A DNA stretch of 5,179 bases, from assembly GCA_964608735.1 (NCBI GenBank), contig CAZSPL010000241.1:1-5179 (forward strand), in the 5' to 3' direction. Positions 1-5,179 of the stretch are shown here, piece after piece (position 1 is the stretch's first letter; each line of letters begins with the position of its first letter). The stretch comes from CAZSPL01 sp964608735. GTDB taxonomy: Bacteria; JAJVIF01; JAPKYR01; CAZSPL01. A program made the translations under genes and the position numbers. The notes under the pieces are model-generated. The model worked only from the letters and a program-made list of their open reading frames with translations. It made no database searches and was not told the origin of the DNA.

Positions 1-613
1 TATCAAGTGCTTTGTTCTCCGGCAAGTGAGATGACGGCAGAACAGATACTCGAATCTTTGCGGGAGTATCCTCTGCCACCTCATTAGTTTTAAATGCTGT
101 AGACCATGAGGTCGGATTCTCAAAGAATCCAGCATATGAAGGATCAACCGACCATAGATAAGCTATTTCAGGATCTCCATAGGTGGAAACACAGTAAGTT
201 GCCGATGAGTTCTCATGAATCAACTGGGGGCCGTTTATTTCACTGGTGGAAAATTCTGGAATGTGCTTGATGAGAATTTGTTTCTTTAAAAGAACGGGGC
301 CCCATTGATCAGTTGTAACAAGAGCCCTGATCTCGGCATTCATGTCCGATGCGAGGTTTGAAGCCGTGAATTTTGTGGGGGATGATGAGGGCTGTTCAAA
401 ATGCCCGGCGGTCTCAGGATTGCATGTCCAGTAGCAATCAAGATTTGTGCCCATATATTGAATTCCGTAATATGCAGAATTCAGTTCATAGATTAGATCG
501 GGCCCTTCTATTAGTCCCGCGCGTGCCGTTGCACCCCCGCTGCATCCCGTTAATGAAAAGCAGATACAAAAGGAAAGCAGAATAGCCGGTACCGATATCG
601 AGGATTTAGGCAT
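1..613 (-). CDS. Ig-like repeat lipoprotein, N-terminal part (runs off left edge)
   Basis: An open frame starts at the ATG on the complement of 611-613 and runs without a stop to the left edge, giving 204 codons. Residues 1-24 form a lipoprotein signal peptide: a lysine at position 3, a hydrophobic stretch at 8-21 and the lipobox L21-T22-G23-C24, so the mature protein should be lipidated at C24 and membrane-anchored. Two homologous segments follow, about residues 37-119 and 128 to the edge, with a 91-residue offset. Each has a GP.LI.E start, an aromatic-x-W motif (Y61-W62; Y152-L153-W154), a P..AG.FE.P motif (66-75; 158-167) and an A.IR..V strand (93-99; 185-191). This looks like tandem Ig-like beta-sandwich domains, a fold usual in surface or adhesive proteins. 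The start is supported by a GAGGAG ribosome site about 10 bases upstream and by the signal peptide beginning exactly there. No specific function can be assigned, and the C-terminus is unseen. Confidence 0.85.
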   Translation of the reverse strand, partial: MPKSSISVPAILLSFCICFSLTGCSGGATARAGLIEGPDLIYELNSAYYGIQYMGTNLDCYWTCNPETAGHFEQPSSSPTKFTASNLASDMNAEIRALVTTDQWGPVLLKKQILIKHIPEFSTSEINGPQLIHENSSATYCVSTYGDPEIAYLWSVDPSYAGFFENPTSWSTAFKTNEVAEDTPAKIRVSVLPSSHLPENKALD

Positions 614-634
614 AAGTGATACTCTCCTCAAACC

Positions 635-648
635 AGGTACAAATACCT
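635..648 (-). other. small hairpin in the lipoprotein 5' leader
   Basis: On the minus strand AGGTA-TTTG-TACCT can form a 5-bp stem with a 4-base loop. It lies just upstream of the GAGGAG ribosome site (624-629). It might modulate leader stability or translation, but a stem this short also arises by chance. Confidence 0.25.
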
Positions 649-698
649 TTAACGTAACAGCAGATTCTGCAGGGAGTGGGGGCTAACTGACACTAATT

Positions 699-726
699 AT
701 TATACACCGAATCGTATCTTTGACAA
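699..726 (-). promoter_or_regulatory. sigma-70-type promoter of the Ig-like lipoprotein gene
   Basis: Read on the minus strand, TTGTCA (721-726, 5 of 6 to TTGACA) is followed after 16 bases by TATAAT (699-704, a perfect -10 box). Transcription would begin near 692, giving a leader of about 80 bases before the ATG at 613. It lies downstream of the peptidase stop codon and of a stable hairpin, so the lipoprotein gene can be transcribed independently of the peptidase. Confidence 0.75.
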
Positions 727-747
727 GGTCAGAGTGATATTTAGATG

Positions 748-771
748 TTCCGGGACACCCTTGTCCCGGAA
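748..771 (-). terminator. hairpin after the M3 peptidase gene, possible terminator
   Basis: A perfect 10-bp inverted repeat (748-757 with 762-771, 4-base loop) begins 16 bases after the peptidase stop codon. It sits where a terminator is expected. On the minus strand it lacks a U-tract (the following bases read CATCTAAATA), whereas on the plus strand it is followed by TTTCCTTTT. It may end peptidase transcription weakly, protect the 3' end, or block plus-strand transcription entering the peptidase gene antisense. Confidence 0.5.
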
Positions 772-787
772 TTTCCTTTTCCCTCCA

Positions 788-2569
788 TTAACCCAAGCTC
801 CCCTTCAACTCCACTATCTGCGGATCTATCGTCAGTCCCTCCATGCCGAGTTTCTGGGCCATTTCCTCGGGGGAGAATTGCTGCCCCCAGCCCCACATCT
901 CCACGAGGGTCGGCACGCAGTCCGGGTTGGCGAACCATTTCGGCCCGAAGTTCTCCTTCAGATAATGCCTTAGCTGCACCTCCCAGAACCACGCCCGCAG
1001 GTAATCCGCCGAGTAGAACCCGGAGTCGAGGTCGAAGAGGTATGCCTCGGGAAAATGCCTGAATACAAGCTCGTCGGTGAGTGTGCGTGAATATTCATCG
1101 GCGCGGGTCTCGATATCCCAGTCATCGAACAGCGCGAGCTCGTACTTCAGCTTCGCGATATATCTCCTGAGCATATACAGCTTGGTGGCCATTCCGAAGC
1201 GCACGACATCCTTCACTTCATCCTTCGGCACGCCGATATATTCCGTCAGCCACGCGGCATCGTCGTAGAGGTAGTTGAACAGAAACGCGAATCCTTCGCT
1301 GATGGCGCGGTCGCCGAAGTAGCGAAGTTCGATGGGGAGCGATGTGTCGGTGAACGCGAAATGGTAGCCGTGGCCGAGTTCGTGCATCAGCGAGCCGTAG
1401 TCCTGGCGTCCGCCCATCGGACGCGTCACCACGTAGACCTCCCTGCCGAGACGCACCGGCGCGCAGAACGCCCGCGGGCGCTTCTTCTCGCGCTCCTCGA
1501 CGTCGAGCGTGATGGCGTCGATACCGTCCACGCCGAGCCCCAGCCCTTCGAGCGTCGCCTTCGCCGCGGGAATCAAGCCATCCTTAGAATAATACTTGTC
1601 ATATTTCTCACCACGAAGCATGAATCCCACATCGAATGATGCTGCTTCATCGATCGGGATTCCCACCAGCTCGCGGCACAACCCGTCGAATGTTTCGACA
1701 TATAAATCGCGGGTTTCATCGAGGAAACGCTGGAACATCTTCGCGAGCGGCTTGTATTCGATGGCGGTCAGTGTCTGTACGAACGGGACATAGCCGCGGT
1801 AATCTTCCCCCTTGATGATATCGAATTCGCGGTTCCATCGTTTCATGCGCCGCGGGTTGAGCTCATCGGTTTCGAGCTTCAACCATTTCTCCGACATCTC
1901 GCGGCGCTTGTCGCGGGACGATTCGTTGCGCATCTTCGGCGTGATGCCGTGGTAGTTGAGCTTCTCGCCGTCGATCTCGATTGAAAGGGTCGACTGGTGG
2001 TTCATCAATTCCTGCGTGATATCCTTCGTCTCGCTGGAGATATACTCCCCTATCATGAATGAATGCAGGTTTCTCGCGCCGGTGAGTGCGAGCCCGGACG
2101 CGCCTTCCATCATGGCTTTCGTCTGATGCGCCAGTTCGAGGCTGAACAGGTGCTTGTACTTGTCGAATATCGGGCCTATCTCGAGGGTATCCTTCCGCCC
2201 CGAAAGGTGCATGTAATATTCCTTCATCATTTCGCTGATGAAATCCTCGGCGTCGATCCTGATCTTGTCCATTACATTCTCGCTCATCGTAGTGCTCCTT
2301 GGTGAAATATCGTCGCTGTCCCAGGGTTCCCACAGCGGGCACTCCCCGGGTTTCTCATCGATTATAACAGTCTTCCCGCCCGTGGGGAATGCATAGTGGT
2401 CGGTGAATTCGATATCGAGTATGCGGCATCGCGACCGAAGGAACGCGGTATCCGCCAGCCCCTCGATCTCCTCTGAATCCTCGAGAATCTCCAAATGCCG
2501 GCAATTTACGCAGGCTTTTATCTGGTGATGGCTTTCGTCTTGAGTATCGCCGTTTGAGCTGTTCTTCAT
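788..2569 (-). CDS. M3-family zinc oligopeptidase with four-Cys N-terminal domain
   Basis: Predicted cytoplasmic metallopeptidase cleaving short peptides. Residues are counted here from a TTG at 2623, so the annotated ATG at 2567-2569 is residue 19. The active site is H414-E415-L-G-H418 followed by E443. The 29-residue gap from the first His to the last Glu equals that of thimet oligopeptidase (family M3), where these residues bind zinc. A tyrosine-containing FYSADYLRAW segment (536-545) lies where M3 enzymes carry substrate-contacting tyrosines. No signal peptide or membrane segment is seen. Residues 38-101 form a separate Cys-rich domain. The start is uncertain: TTG 2623 directly follows a stop codon, ATG 2569 lacks a good ribosome site, and the internal ATG at 2285-2287 (M113) has a perfect AAGGAG and would give a 499-residue peptidase alone, short for PepF (about 600). 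The middle of the gene is clearly more GC-rich than the flanking lipoprotein genes. The M3 assignment is firm; PepF or another subfamily is undecided. Confidence 0.9.
   Translation of the reverse strand: MKNSSNGDTQDESHHQIKACVNCRHLEILEDSEEIEGLADTAFLRSRCRILDIEFTDHYAFPTGGKTVIIDEKPGECPLWEPWDSDDISPRSTTMSENVMDKIRIDAEDFISEMMKEYYMHLSGRKDTLEIGPIFDKYKHLFSLELAHQTKAMMEGASGLALTGARNLHSFMIGEYISSETKDITQELMNHQSTLSIEIDGEKLNYHGITPKMRNESSRDKRREMSEKWLKLETDELNPRRMKRWNREFDIIKGEDYRGYVPFVQTLTAIEYKPLAKMFQRFLDETRDLYVETFDGLCRELVGIPIDEAASFDVGFMLRGEKYDKYYSKDGLIPAAKATLEGLGLGVDGIDAITLDVEEREKKRPRAFCAPVRLGREVYVVTRPMGGRQDYGSLMHELGHGYHFAFTDTSLPIELRYFGDRAISEGFAFLFNYLYDDAAWLTEYIGVPKDEVKDVVRFGMATKLYMLRRYIAKLKYELALFDDWDIETRADEYSRTLTDELVFRHFPEAYLFDLDSGFYSADYLRAWFWEVQLRHYLKENFGPKWFANPDCVPTLVEMWGWGQQFSPEEMAQKLGMEGLTIDPQIVELKGSLG
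2285..2300 (-). promoter_or_regulatory. internal Shine-Dalgarno and ATG for a shorter peptidase
   Basis: On the minus strand a perfect AAGGAG (2295-2300) lies 7 bases before ATG (2285-2287), the best ribosome site of the peptidase reading frame. Initiation here would give a 499-residue protein beginning MSENVMDK that contains the whole M3 region but not the four-Cys domain. The site may be the only true peptidase start, or the second start of a two-product gene. Confidence 0.6.
2288..2569 (-). other. four-cysteine N-terminal domain fused to the peptidase
   Basis: This in-frame segment reads C38-V-N-C41, then C66, then C95-P-L-W-E-P-W101, a C-x2-C-x24-C-x28-C-P arrangement that suggests one bound metal ion or iron-sulfur cluster. 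From memory, small stand-alone proteins with a CxxC start and a CP.WEPW end exist in bacteria and archaea as uncharacterised families; this could not be checked here. The domain ends at W101-D102, and residues 103-112 are a linker whose codons contain the internal ribosome site. It may be a genuine fusion, or a separate upstream gene that lost its stop codon. M3 peptidases do not normally carry such a domain. Confidence 0.55.
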
Positions 2570-2645
2570 CGCGATGGCATAATAGACCTTGGGATATTGC
2601 GCGTCAAGCGCGATTTCCAGCAACTATTTCGCGCCCGCGGATGAG

Positions 2646-2675
2646 ATTATTCAAGGTCAAGATTGAGATATTCAA
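2646..2675 (-). promoter_or_regulatory. candidate promoter of the M3 peptidase gene
   Basis: On the minus strand TTGAAT (2670-2675) is followed after 18 bases by AATAAT (2646-2651, 5 of 6 to the -10 consensus). Transcription would start near 2640, about 70 bases before the ATG at 2569. The boxes lie inside the upstream copy of the 26-bp direct repeat, so a repeat-binding protein would probably affect this promoter. This is weaker than the plus-strand promoter of the same region. Confidence 0.45.
2650..2675 (+). repeat. 26-bp direct repeat, copy A (candidate operator)
   Basis: Matches copy B (2742-2767) at 21 of 26 positions without gaps; the best-conserved parts are AAGGTC, AGATTGAG and TTCAA. 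It contains two TCAAG pentamers (2651-2655, 2657-2661) and covers the proposed -10 and -35 boxes of the peptidase promoter. The non-coding position and the match to a second copy 92 bases away suggest a regulator binding site. Confidence 0.6.
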
Positions 2676-2704
2676 TATTTTTTCGAAAATTCTTGATTTT
2701 AGAC

Positions 2705-2733
2705 TTGACAACTTGAATATCCGGTAGTATAAC
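2705..2733 (+). promoter_or_regulatory. strong sigma-70-type promoter of the DUF2089 operon
   Basis: TTGACA (2705-2710, perfect -35) is followed after exactly 17 bases by TATAAC (2728-2733, 5 of 6 to TATAAT). Transcription should start near 2740, giving a leader of about 45 bases before the ATG at 2784. Two CTTGA pentamers overlap or sit between the boxes (2704-2708, 2712-2716) and another abuts the -10 box (2733-2737), so a protein bound there would compete with RNA polymerase. Confidence 0.8.
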
Positions 2734-2741
2734 TTGACTAT

Positions 2742-2767
2742 CTTAAGGTCGAGATTGAGTTGTTCAA
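2742..2767 (+). repeat. 26-bp direct repeat, copy B (candidate operator)
   Basis: Second copy of the 26-bp element, matching copy A at 21 of 26 positions in the same orientation. It lies just after the predicted transcription start of the DUF2089 operon and before its ribosome site. A TCAAG pentamer is present at 2764-2768. A repressor bound here would act as a roadblock or block initiation; autoregulation by the adjacent helix-turn-helix protein is the simplest hypothesis. Confidence 0.6.
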
Positions 2768-2783
2768 GTCAGGAGATGAGAGA

Positions 2784-3383
2784 ATGAAGAAAAGTCTGAG
2801 CATATGTCCCACCTGCGGAGGAAACCTGAAGATAAGCCAGTACCATTGCCCCGAATGCGAAATCGATATCAACGGCGAATTCGACGGGTGCATGTTCTGC
2901 AACCTGGCGGATGAAGACCGCTATTTCGCGCTGGTTTTCCTCCAGACGGGCGGGAATATCAGGGATGTCGAGCGGGTGATGGGGATAAGTTATCCCACGG
3001 TGAAAGCGAAACTCGCGCATTTGTTGAGGAGCCTCGGGGTGGACAGCGATGATATCACCGACAACTGCTGCGGGACGGGGAGGATCGAAATGGAAGTCGA
3101 TGTCGAAGAAGATGAACTGAAAGCGCACCTGAAGGAGATGAAAAAGCATCTCAAGGAAAATATCAAGAGCCACGTCAGGCAGCATGTGCGTCACGTTGGC
3201 GGAAGCGGTTTCTGTTTCAGGGCCGGGGGACGCGTCGAGCGCGGCGAAGCTGAAACCGTGATGCATGGGGAAGCGCCGTCAAAAGAAAAGGTGGACAGCG
3301 TAATCACGGATTTGAAGGATGGGAAGATCGACGTAAATGCGGCACTCGCGAAACTCAGGAGCAAGAAAGGCGCGGATGAATAG
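2784..3383 (+). CDS. DUF2089-family zinc-ribbon/HTH protein with His-rich extension
   Basis: A 199-residue protein, probably a DNA-binding regulator. Residues 8-25 form a zinc ribbon (C8-P-T-C11 and C22-P-E-C25). Residues 46-85 form the helix-turn-helix that typifies DUF2089, with the signature GGNIRDVERVMGISYPTVK (56-74). The usual family member is close to 100 residues, so the second half is an extension. That half holds an acidic patch (102-111), a charged helix at 110-138 with H115, H122, H130, H134 and H137, and a C-terminal helical motif VDSVITDLKDGKIDVNAAL (170-188) resembling SHOCT-like motifs. Additional cysteines (C36, C39, C95, C96, C144) could bind metal or sense redox. The start at ATG 2784 is preferred over TTG 2760 because AGGAG (2771-2775) lies 8 bases upstream and family homology begins at the zinc ribbon. 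It is first in an operon with the SHOCT-like gene 48 bases downstream. DNA binding is inferred from the fold; the target is unknown. Confidence 0.88.
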   Translation: MKKSLSICPTCGGNLKISQYHCPECEIDINGEFDGCMFCNLADEDRYFALVFLQTGGNIRDVERVMGISYPTVKAKLAHLLRSLGVDSDDITDNCCGTGRIEMEVDVEEDELKAHLKEMKKHLKENIKSHVRQHVRHVGGSGFCFRAGGRVERGEAETVMHGEAPSKEKVDSVITDLKDGKIDVNAALAKLRSKKGADE

Positions 3384-3431
3384 TGCCACGCGCCACTTTT
3401 TTAGAATAATGCAACATACAGGAGATCAACG

Positions 3432-3890
3432 ATGGAAGAACATAAGATGGAAATTTTGAAGATGGTGCAGGAAGGCAAGATTACCCCCGAGGAGGGATTG
3501 GAGCTTCTTAAGGCGATCGAGCAGGGCGGAATCTCGCCGAATAACGACGGCGAACGCACTATCGAACTCATGCCGGAGGATTATGAGCGGAGCGAGCAAG
3601 CGAAGGATGAGTTCGAGGGTAAGCCCGGCGACAAGAAGCGCCCGCGGTTTCTCATCATACAGGTGAGCGAAGGCGGACGGAAGAAAGTCAACGTGAAGAT
3701 ACCGCTCAAGCTTGCGCGCATGGCATCGAGATTCATCCCCAAGAGCGCCCAGGCGCACATGAAGGCGGAGGGCATCGAGGTGGACTTGAAGGAGCTTATC
3801 GCGGGCATCGAGGAACTCGGAGCGAACGAGGATCTCGTCAACGTGGTCGACGAGGAGAAGGGCGAGACGGTAAGGATATTCACGACATAG
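3432..3890 (+). CDS. SHOCT-like (YvlB/LiaX N-terminal-type) domain protein
   Basis: A 152-residue soluble, charged protein with no signal peptide or membrane segment. Residues 3-30 form the short helical motif ILKMVQEGKITPEEGLELL (8-26), typical of the SHOCT-like N-terminus of YvlB/LiaX proteins. A low-complexity acidic linker (36-70) follows, then a compact C-terminal region: a strand at 73-79, GGRKKVNVKIPLKLARMA (81-98), and an acidic tail with LVNVVDEEKGETVRIF (135-150). That C-terminal pattern also resembles small proteins found next to DUF2089 genes, as I recall the family. AGGAG (3420-3424) lies 7 bases before the ATG. The gene is second in the DUF2089 operon and is followed by a strong terminator. 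A role in sensing or adapting to envelope stress would fit the LiaX/YvlB link but is only an inference; the DUF4097 beta-solenoid domain of those proteins is missing here. Confidence 0.82.
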   Translation: MEEHKMEILKMVQEGKITPEEGLELLKAIEQGGISPNNDGERTIELMPEDYERSEQAKDEFEGKPGDKKRPRFLIIQVSEGGRKKVNVKIPLKLARMASRFIPKSAQAHMKAEGIEVDLKELIAGIEELGANEDLVNVVDEEKGETVRIFTT

Positions 3891-3927
3891 TCCAACCTGT
3901 TCCCACAGCATACAAACCTCACCTTAT

Positions 3928-3952
3928 GCGCGGCATTCGACCGCGCTTTTTT
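3928..3952 (+). terminator. intrinsic terminator of the DUF2089/SHOCT-like operon
   Basis: GCGCGG (3928-3933) pairs perfectly with CCGCGC (3941-3946) around a 7-base loop, followed at once by six T residues (3947-3952). It lies 37 bases after the stop codon of the SHOCT-like gene. This is a textbook Rho-independent terminator and marks the end of the two-gene operon. Confidence 0.9.
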
Positions 3953-3996
3953 ATACAATTCCCGGGAGATAAAACCACGACAGCCTTAAATGCGTC

Positions 3997-4028
3997 TTAC
4001 ATACGGAGTCACGGATACAGAATATAAC
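3997..4028 (+). promoter_or_regulatory. possible promoter of the HEAT-repeat lipoprotein gene
   Basis: TATAAC (4023-4028) is a good -10 box with the same sequence as in the DUF2089 promoter. The best -35 candidate, TTACAT (3997-4002), is weak and 20 bases away, so the promoter may depend on an activator or be a false match. Some promoter is expected here because a strong terminator lies just upstream. The leader would be only about 12 bases. Confidence 0.35.
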
Positions 4029-4047
4029 GAGGCCGACGGGAGAGCCA

Positions 4048-5179
4048 ATGATTCGATTATATTCCAGGATTGCCGCATTGCTGCTGATTGCTGTATGCAT
4101 ATCCGCATCCGGCTGTTATATCAGCCGTCCTCCCGACAAGAGAGATATCCCCCGTCTTATCGACAAATTGCTTCATGGTGAACATATGGAGCAGGTTTAC
4201 GCGGCAAGAGACCTTGCTCAGATTGGCCCCGATGCAATCGAAGCTCTCCCCTCGATAATGGAAGCCTTGCACCATCAAGGAATTCAACAGGAAGTTATCG
4301 GAATCCTGACGAGCATCGGCCCTGATCCGCGTGTTATCACCGAGCTTGTTAATCTACTTGAGAGCGATGATATCGCTTCCCGGCTGGCATCGTTGAGAGT
4401 CTTTCGTGCATTCGAGGAGGACGCCAAGCCGGTTATAAAAAAGATTATTGCAGCACTGGATGACCCGGATGAAGCCGTACAAAGCTGCGCAAAATTTATC
4501 CTTGATAGATTCAATTGGGATCCCGATGTAGATATTCAACTCCTTTCCGAGACATTGGAAACGGGCGGCACAAAAGCCGGGCAGTTCGCTATTCGAACTC
4601 TCAGCCAAATGTTTCCCCGGGAGGAGGCTATCGGTCCACTGCTTACGGCCCTGAACGATCCTGATGCGACAATCCGGGCCGCGGCGGCAAGATTTATCGG
4701 CAAGTTTTCAAATAGCGATATCGTCTGGGATGCATTAATCGGCTGTTTCGAGGATGAAGATATTGACGTCAGGGTAAATGCGGTGGAAGCTCTCGGATAC
4801 TGTATACCGCCATCGACGAAACCCATACCCATATTGCTCGAAATGTTGAAGGATGACGAGTATAGAATACGCGCCGCGGCGGTATACGCCCTGGGCAATT
4901 TAGGTCCGATCGCGCAGGATACCACGCCCGAGATCCTCAACGCATATGTTGACGGCAGGCTTAAGGGCTTTCCGGCAAAAACGGTGGGACAGCTCTTTGA
5001 TGAGGAAAACTATCTCAAGGCATACGAGAACCTGCTTTCAAGACCGGAAGAGGAATGGAGAATACCCGCCATCGAAGCGTTCATTATATATTATCGGGCT
5101 GCAAGCTCAAGTAAAGCCCCTGAAGAGCTCACTGCTATTCTGAAGCGCGCTTTAAAATCGGAATTCGAGGATGTCCGGA
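4048..5179 (+). CDS. HEAT-repeat lipoprotein, N-terminal part (runs off right edge)
   Basis: 377 codons are visible and the frame is still open at the edge. Residues 1-23 form a lipoprotein signal peptide: R3 and R7, a hydrophobic core 8-20 and the lipobox A20-S21-G22-C23. From about residue 33 on the chain is a row of roughly ten helical HEAT-type repeats of 30-35 residues, with an eleventh cut by the edge. The clearest are 194-225 (LLTALNDPDATIRAAAARFIG), 226-260 and 261-292 (RIRAAAVYALGNLG), with the usual D..-R..A...L pattern. The superhelix so formed normally binds proteins, and no enzymatic motif is seen. Two repeats share GCCGCGGCGG (4678-4687, 4873-4882), exactly 65 codons apart, consistent with two repeat units. 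The start is supported by the signal peptide and by GGGAG (4038-4042) 5 bases upstream. A role as a membrane-anchored scaffold is an inference; the partner is unknown. Confidence 0.88.
   Translation, partial: MIRLYSRIAALLLIAVCISASGCYISRPPDKRDIPRLIDKLLHGEHMEQVYAARDLAQIGPDAIEALPSIMEALHHQGIQQEVIGILTSIGPDPRVITELVNLLESDDIASRLASLRVFRAFEEDAKPVIKKIIAALDDPDEAVQSCAKFILDRFNWDPDVDIQLLSETLETGGTKAGQFAIRTLSQMFPREEAIGPLLTALNDPDATIRAAAARFIGKFSNSDIVWDALIGCFEDEDIDVRVNAVEALGYCIPPSTKPIPILLEMLKDDEYRIRAAAVYALGNLGPIAQDTTPEILNAYVDGRLKGFPAKTVGQLFDEENYLKAYENLLSRPEEEWRIPAIEAFIIYYRAASSSKAPEELTAILKRALKSEFEDVR

Noticed and set aside
734..1062. Plus-strand open frames opposite the 3' end of the peptidase gene
   Set aside because: They are antisense to a well-supported M3 coding region, are rich in Pro, Arg and Ser as expected for shadows of GC-rich genes, and lack ribosome sites and recognisable motifs.
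1863..2342. 159-codon minus-strand frame overlapping the peptidase in another frame
   Set aside because: The peptidase frame contains family motifs across this stretch; the alternative is rich in Arg, Gly and Asp and low in hydrophobic residues.
2680..2689. TTTTCGAAAA palindrome in the divergent region
   Set aside because: A 10-base AT-rich palindrome occurs easily by chance in this AT-rich stretch and has no second copy nearby.
2769..3266. 165-codon minus-strand frame opposite the DUF2089 gene
   Set aside because: It mirrors a gene with clear zinc-ribbon and HTH motifs, strong promoter and ribosome site; the opposite frame has none of these.
3382..3402. AGTG/CACT mini-hairpin followed by six T between the two operon genes
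   Set aside because: A 4-bp stem with an 8-base loop is too weak to call a terminator. At most it might cause partial attenuation between the DUF2089 and SHOCT-like genes.
3426..3958. Minus-strand frames opposite the SHOCT-like gene
   Set aside because: They are shadows of a gene with a good ribosome site and family motifs, and their upstream ends overlap the terminator region.
1..5179. CRISPR array, tRNA, rRNA, insertion sequence or defence system
   Set aside because: No regularly spaced repeats, cloverleaf or rRNA-like sequence, transposase motifs or terminal inverted repeats were seen. The short operator-like repeats at 2650-2768 are not regularly spaced.

Overview
The window looks bacterial, with roughly even GC content that varies between genes. 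Two genes encode lipoproteins with lipobox signal peptides. One hairpin and T-run is a classical intrinsic terminator, and several -10/-35 boxes fit a sigma-70-type consensus. No rRNA, tRNA or other taxonomic marker is present. The mix of an Ig-like lipoprotein, a HEAT-repeat lipoprotein and a DUF2089/SHOCT-like pair would fit an uncultured lineage with an elaborate envelope. That placement is a guess, and no phylum can be named from this sequence.

Layout. Bases 1-613 (minus) hold the first 204 codons of a lipoprotein with two tandem Ig-like repeats; the gene runs off the left edge and has its own strong promoter. Bases 788-2569 (minus) hold an M3-family (thimet oligopeptidase/PepF-like) zinc peptidase. 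It carries an unusual four-cysteine N-terminal domain in the same reading frame, and a perfect internal Shine-Dalgarno and ATG sit at the junction. Bases 2570-2783 are a divergent control region rich in CTTGA/TCAAG pentamers, with two imperfect 26-bp direct repeats. Bases 2784-3383 (plus) encode a DUF2089-type zinc-ribbon and helix-turn-helix protein with a long histidine-rich C-terminal extension. Bases 3432-3890 (plus) encode a small protein with a SHOCT-like N-terminal motif, followed by a strong terminator. Bases 4048-5179 (plus) encode a HEAT-repeat lipoprotein that runs off the right edge.

How the parts relate. The DUF2089 and SHOCT-like genes form a two-gene operon. They share a short helical GKI motif, so they may act together or on a common partner. 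The DUF2089 protein is the obvious candidate to bind the repeated sites in front of its own gene. One repeat copy covers the proposed peptidase promoter and the other covers its own transcript start, so joint control of peptidase and operon is a reasonable hypothesis. The two edge lipoproteins appear to be separate transcription units.
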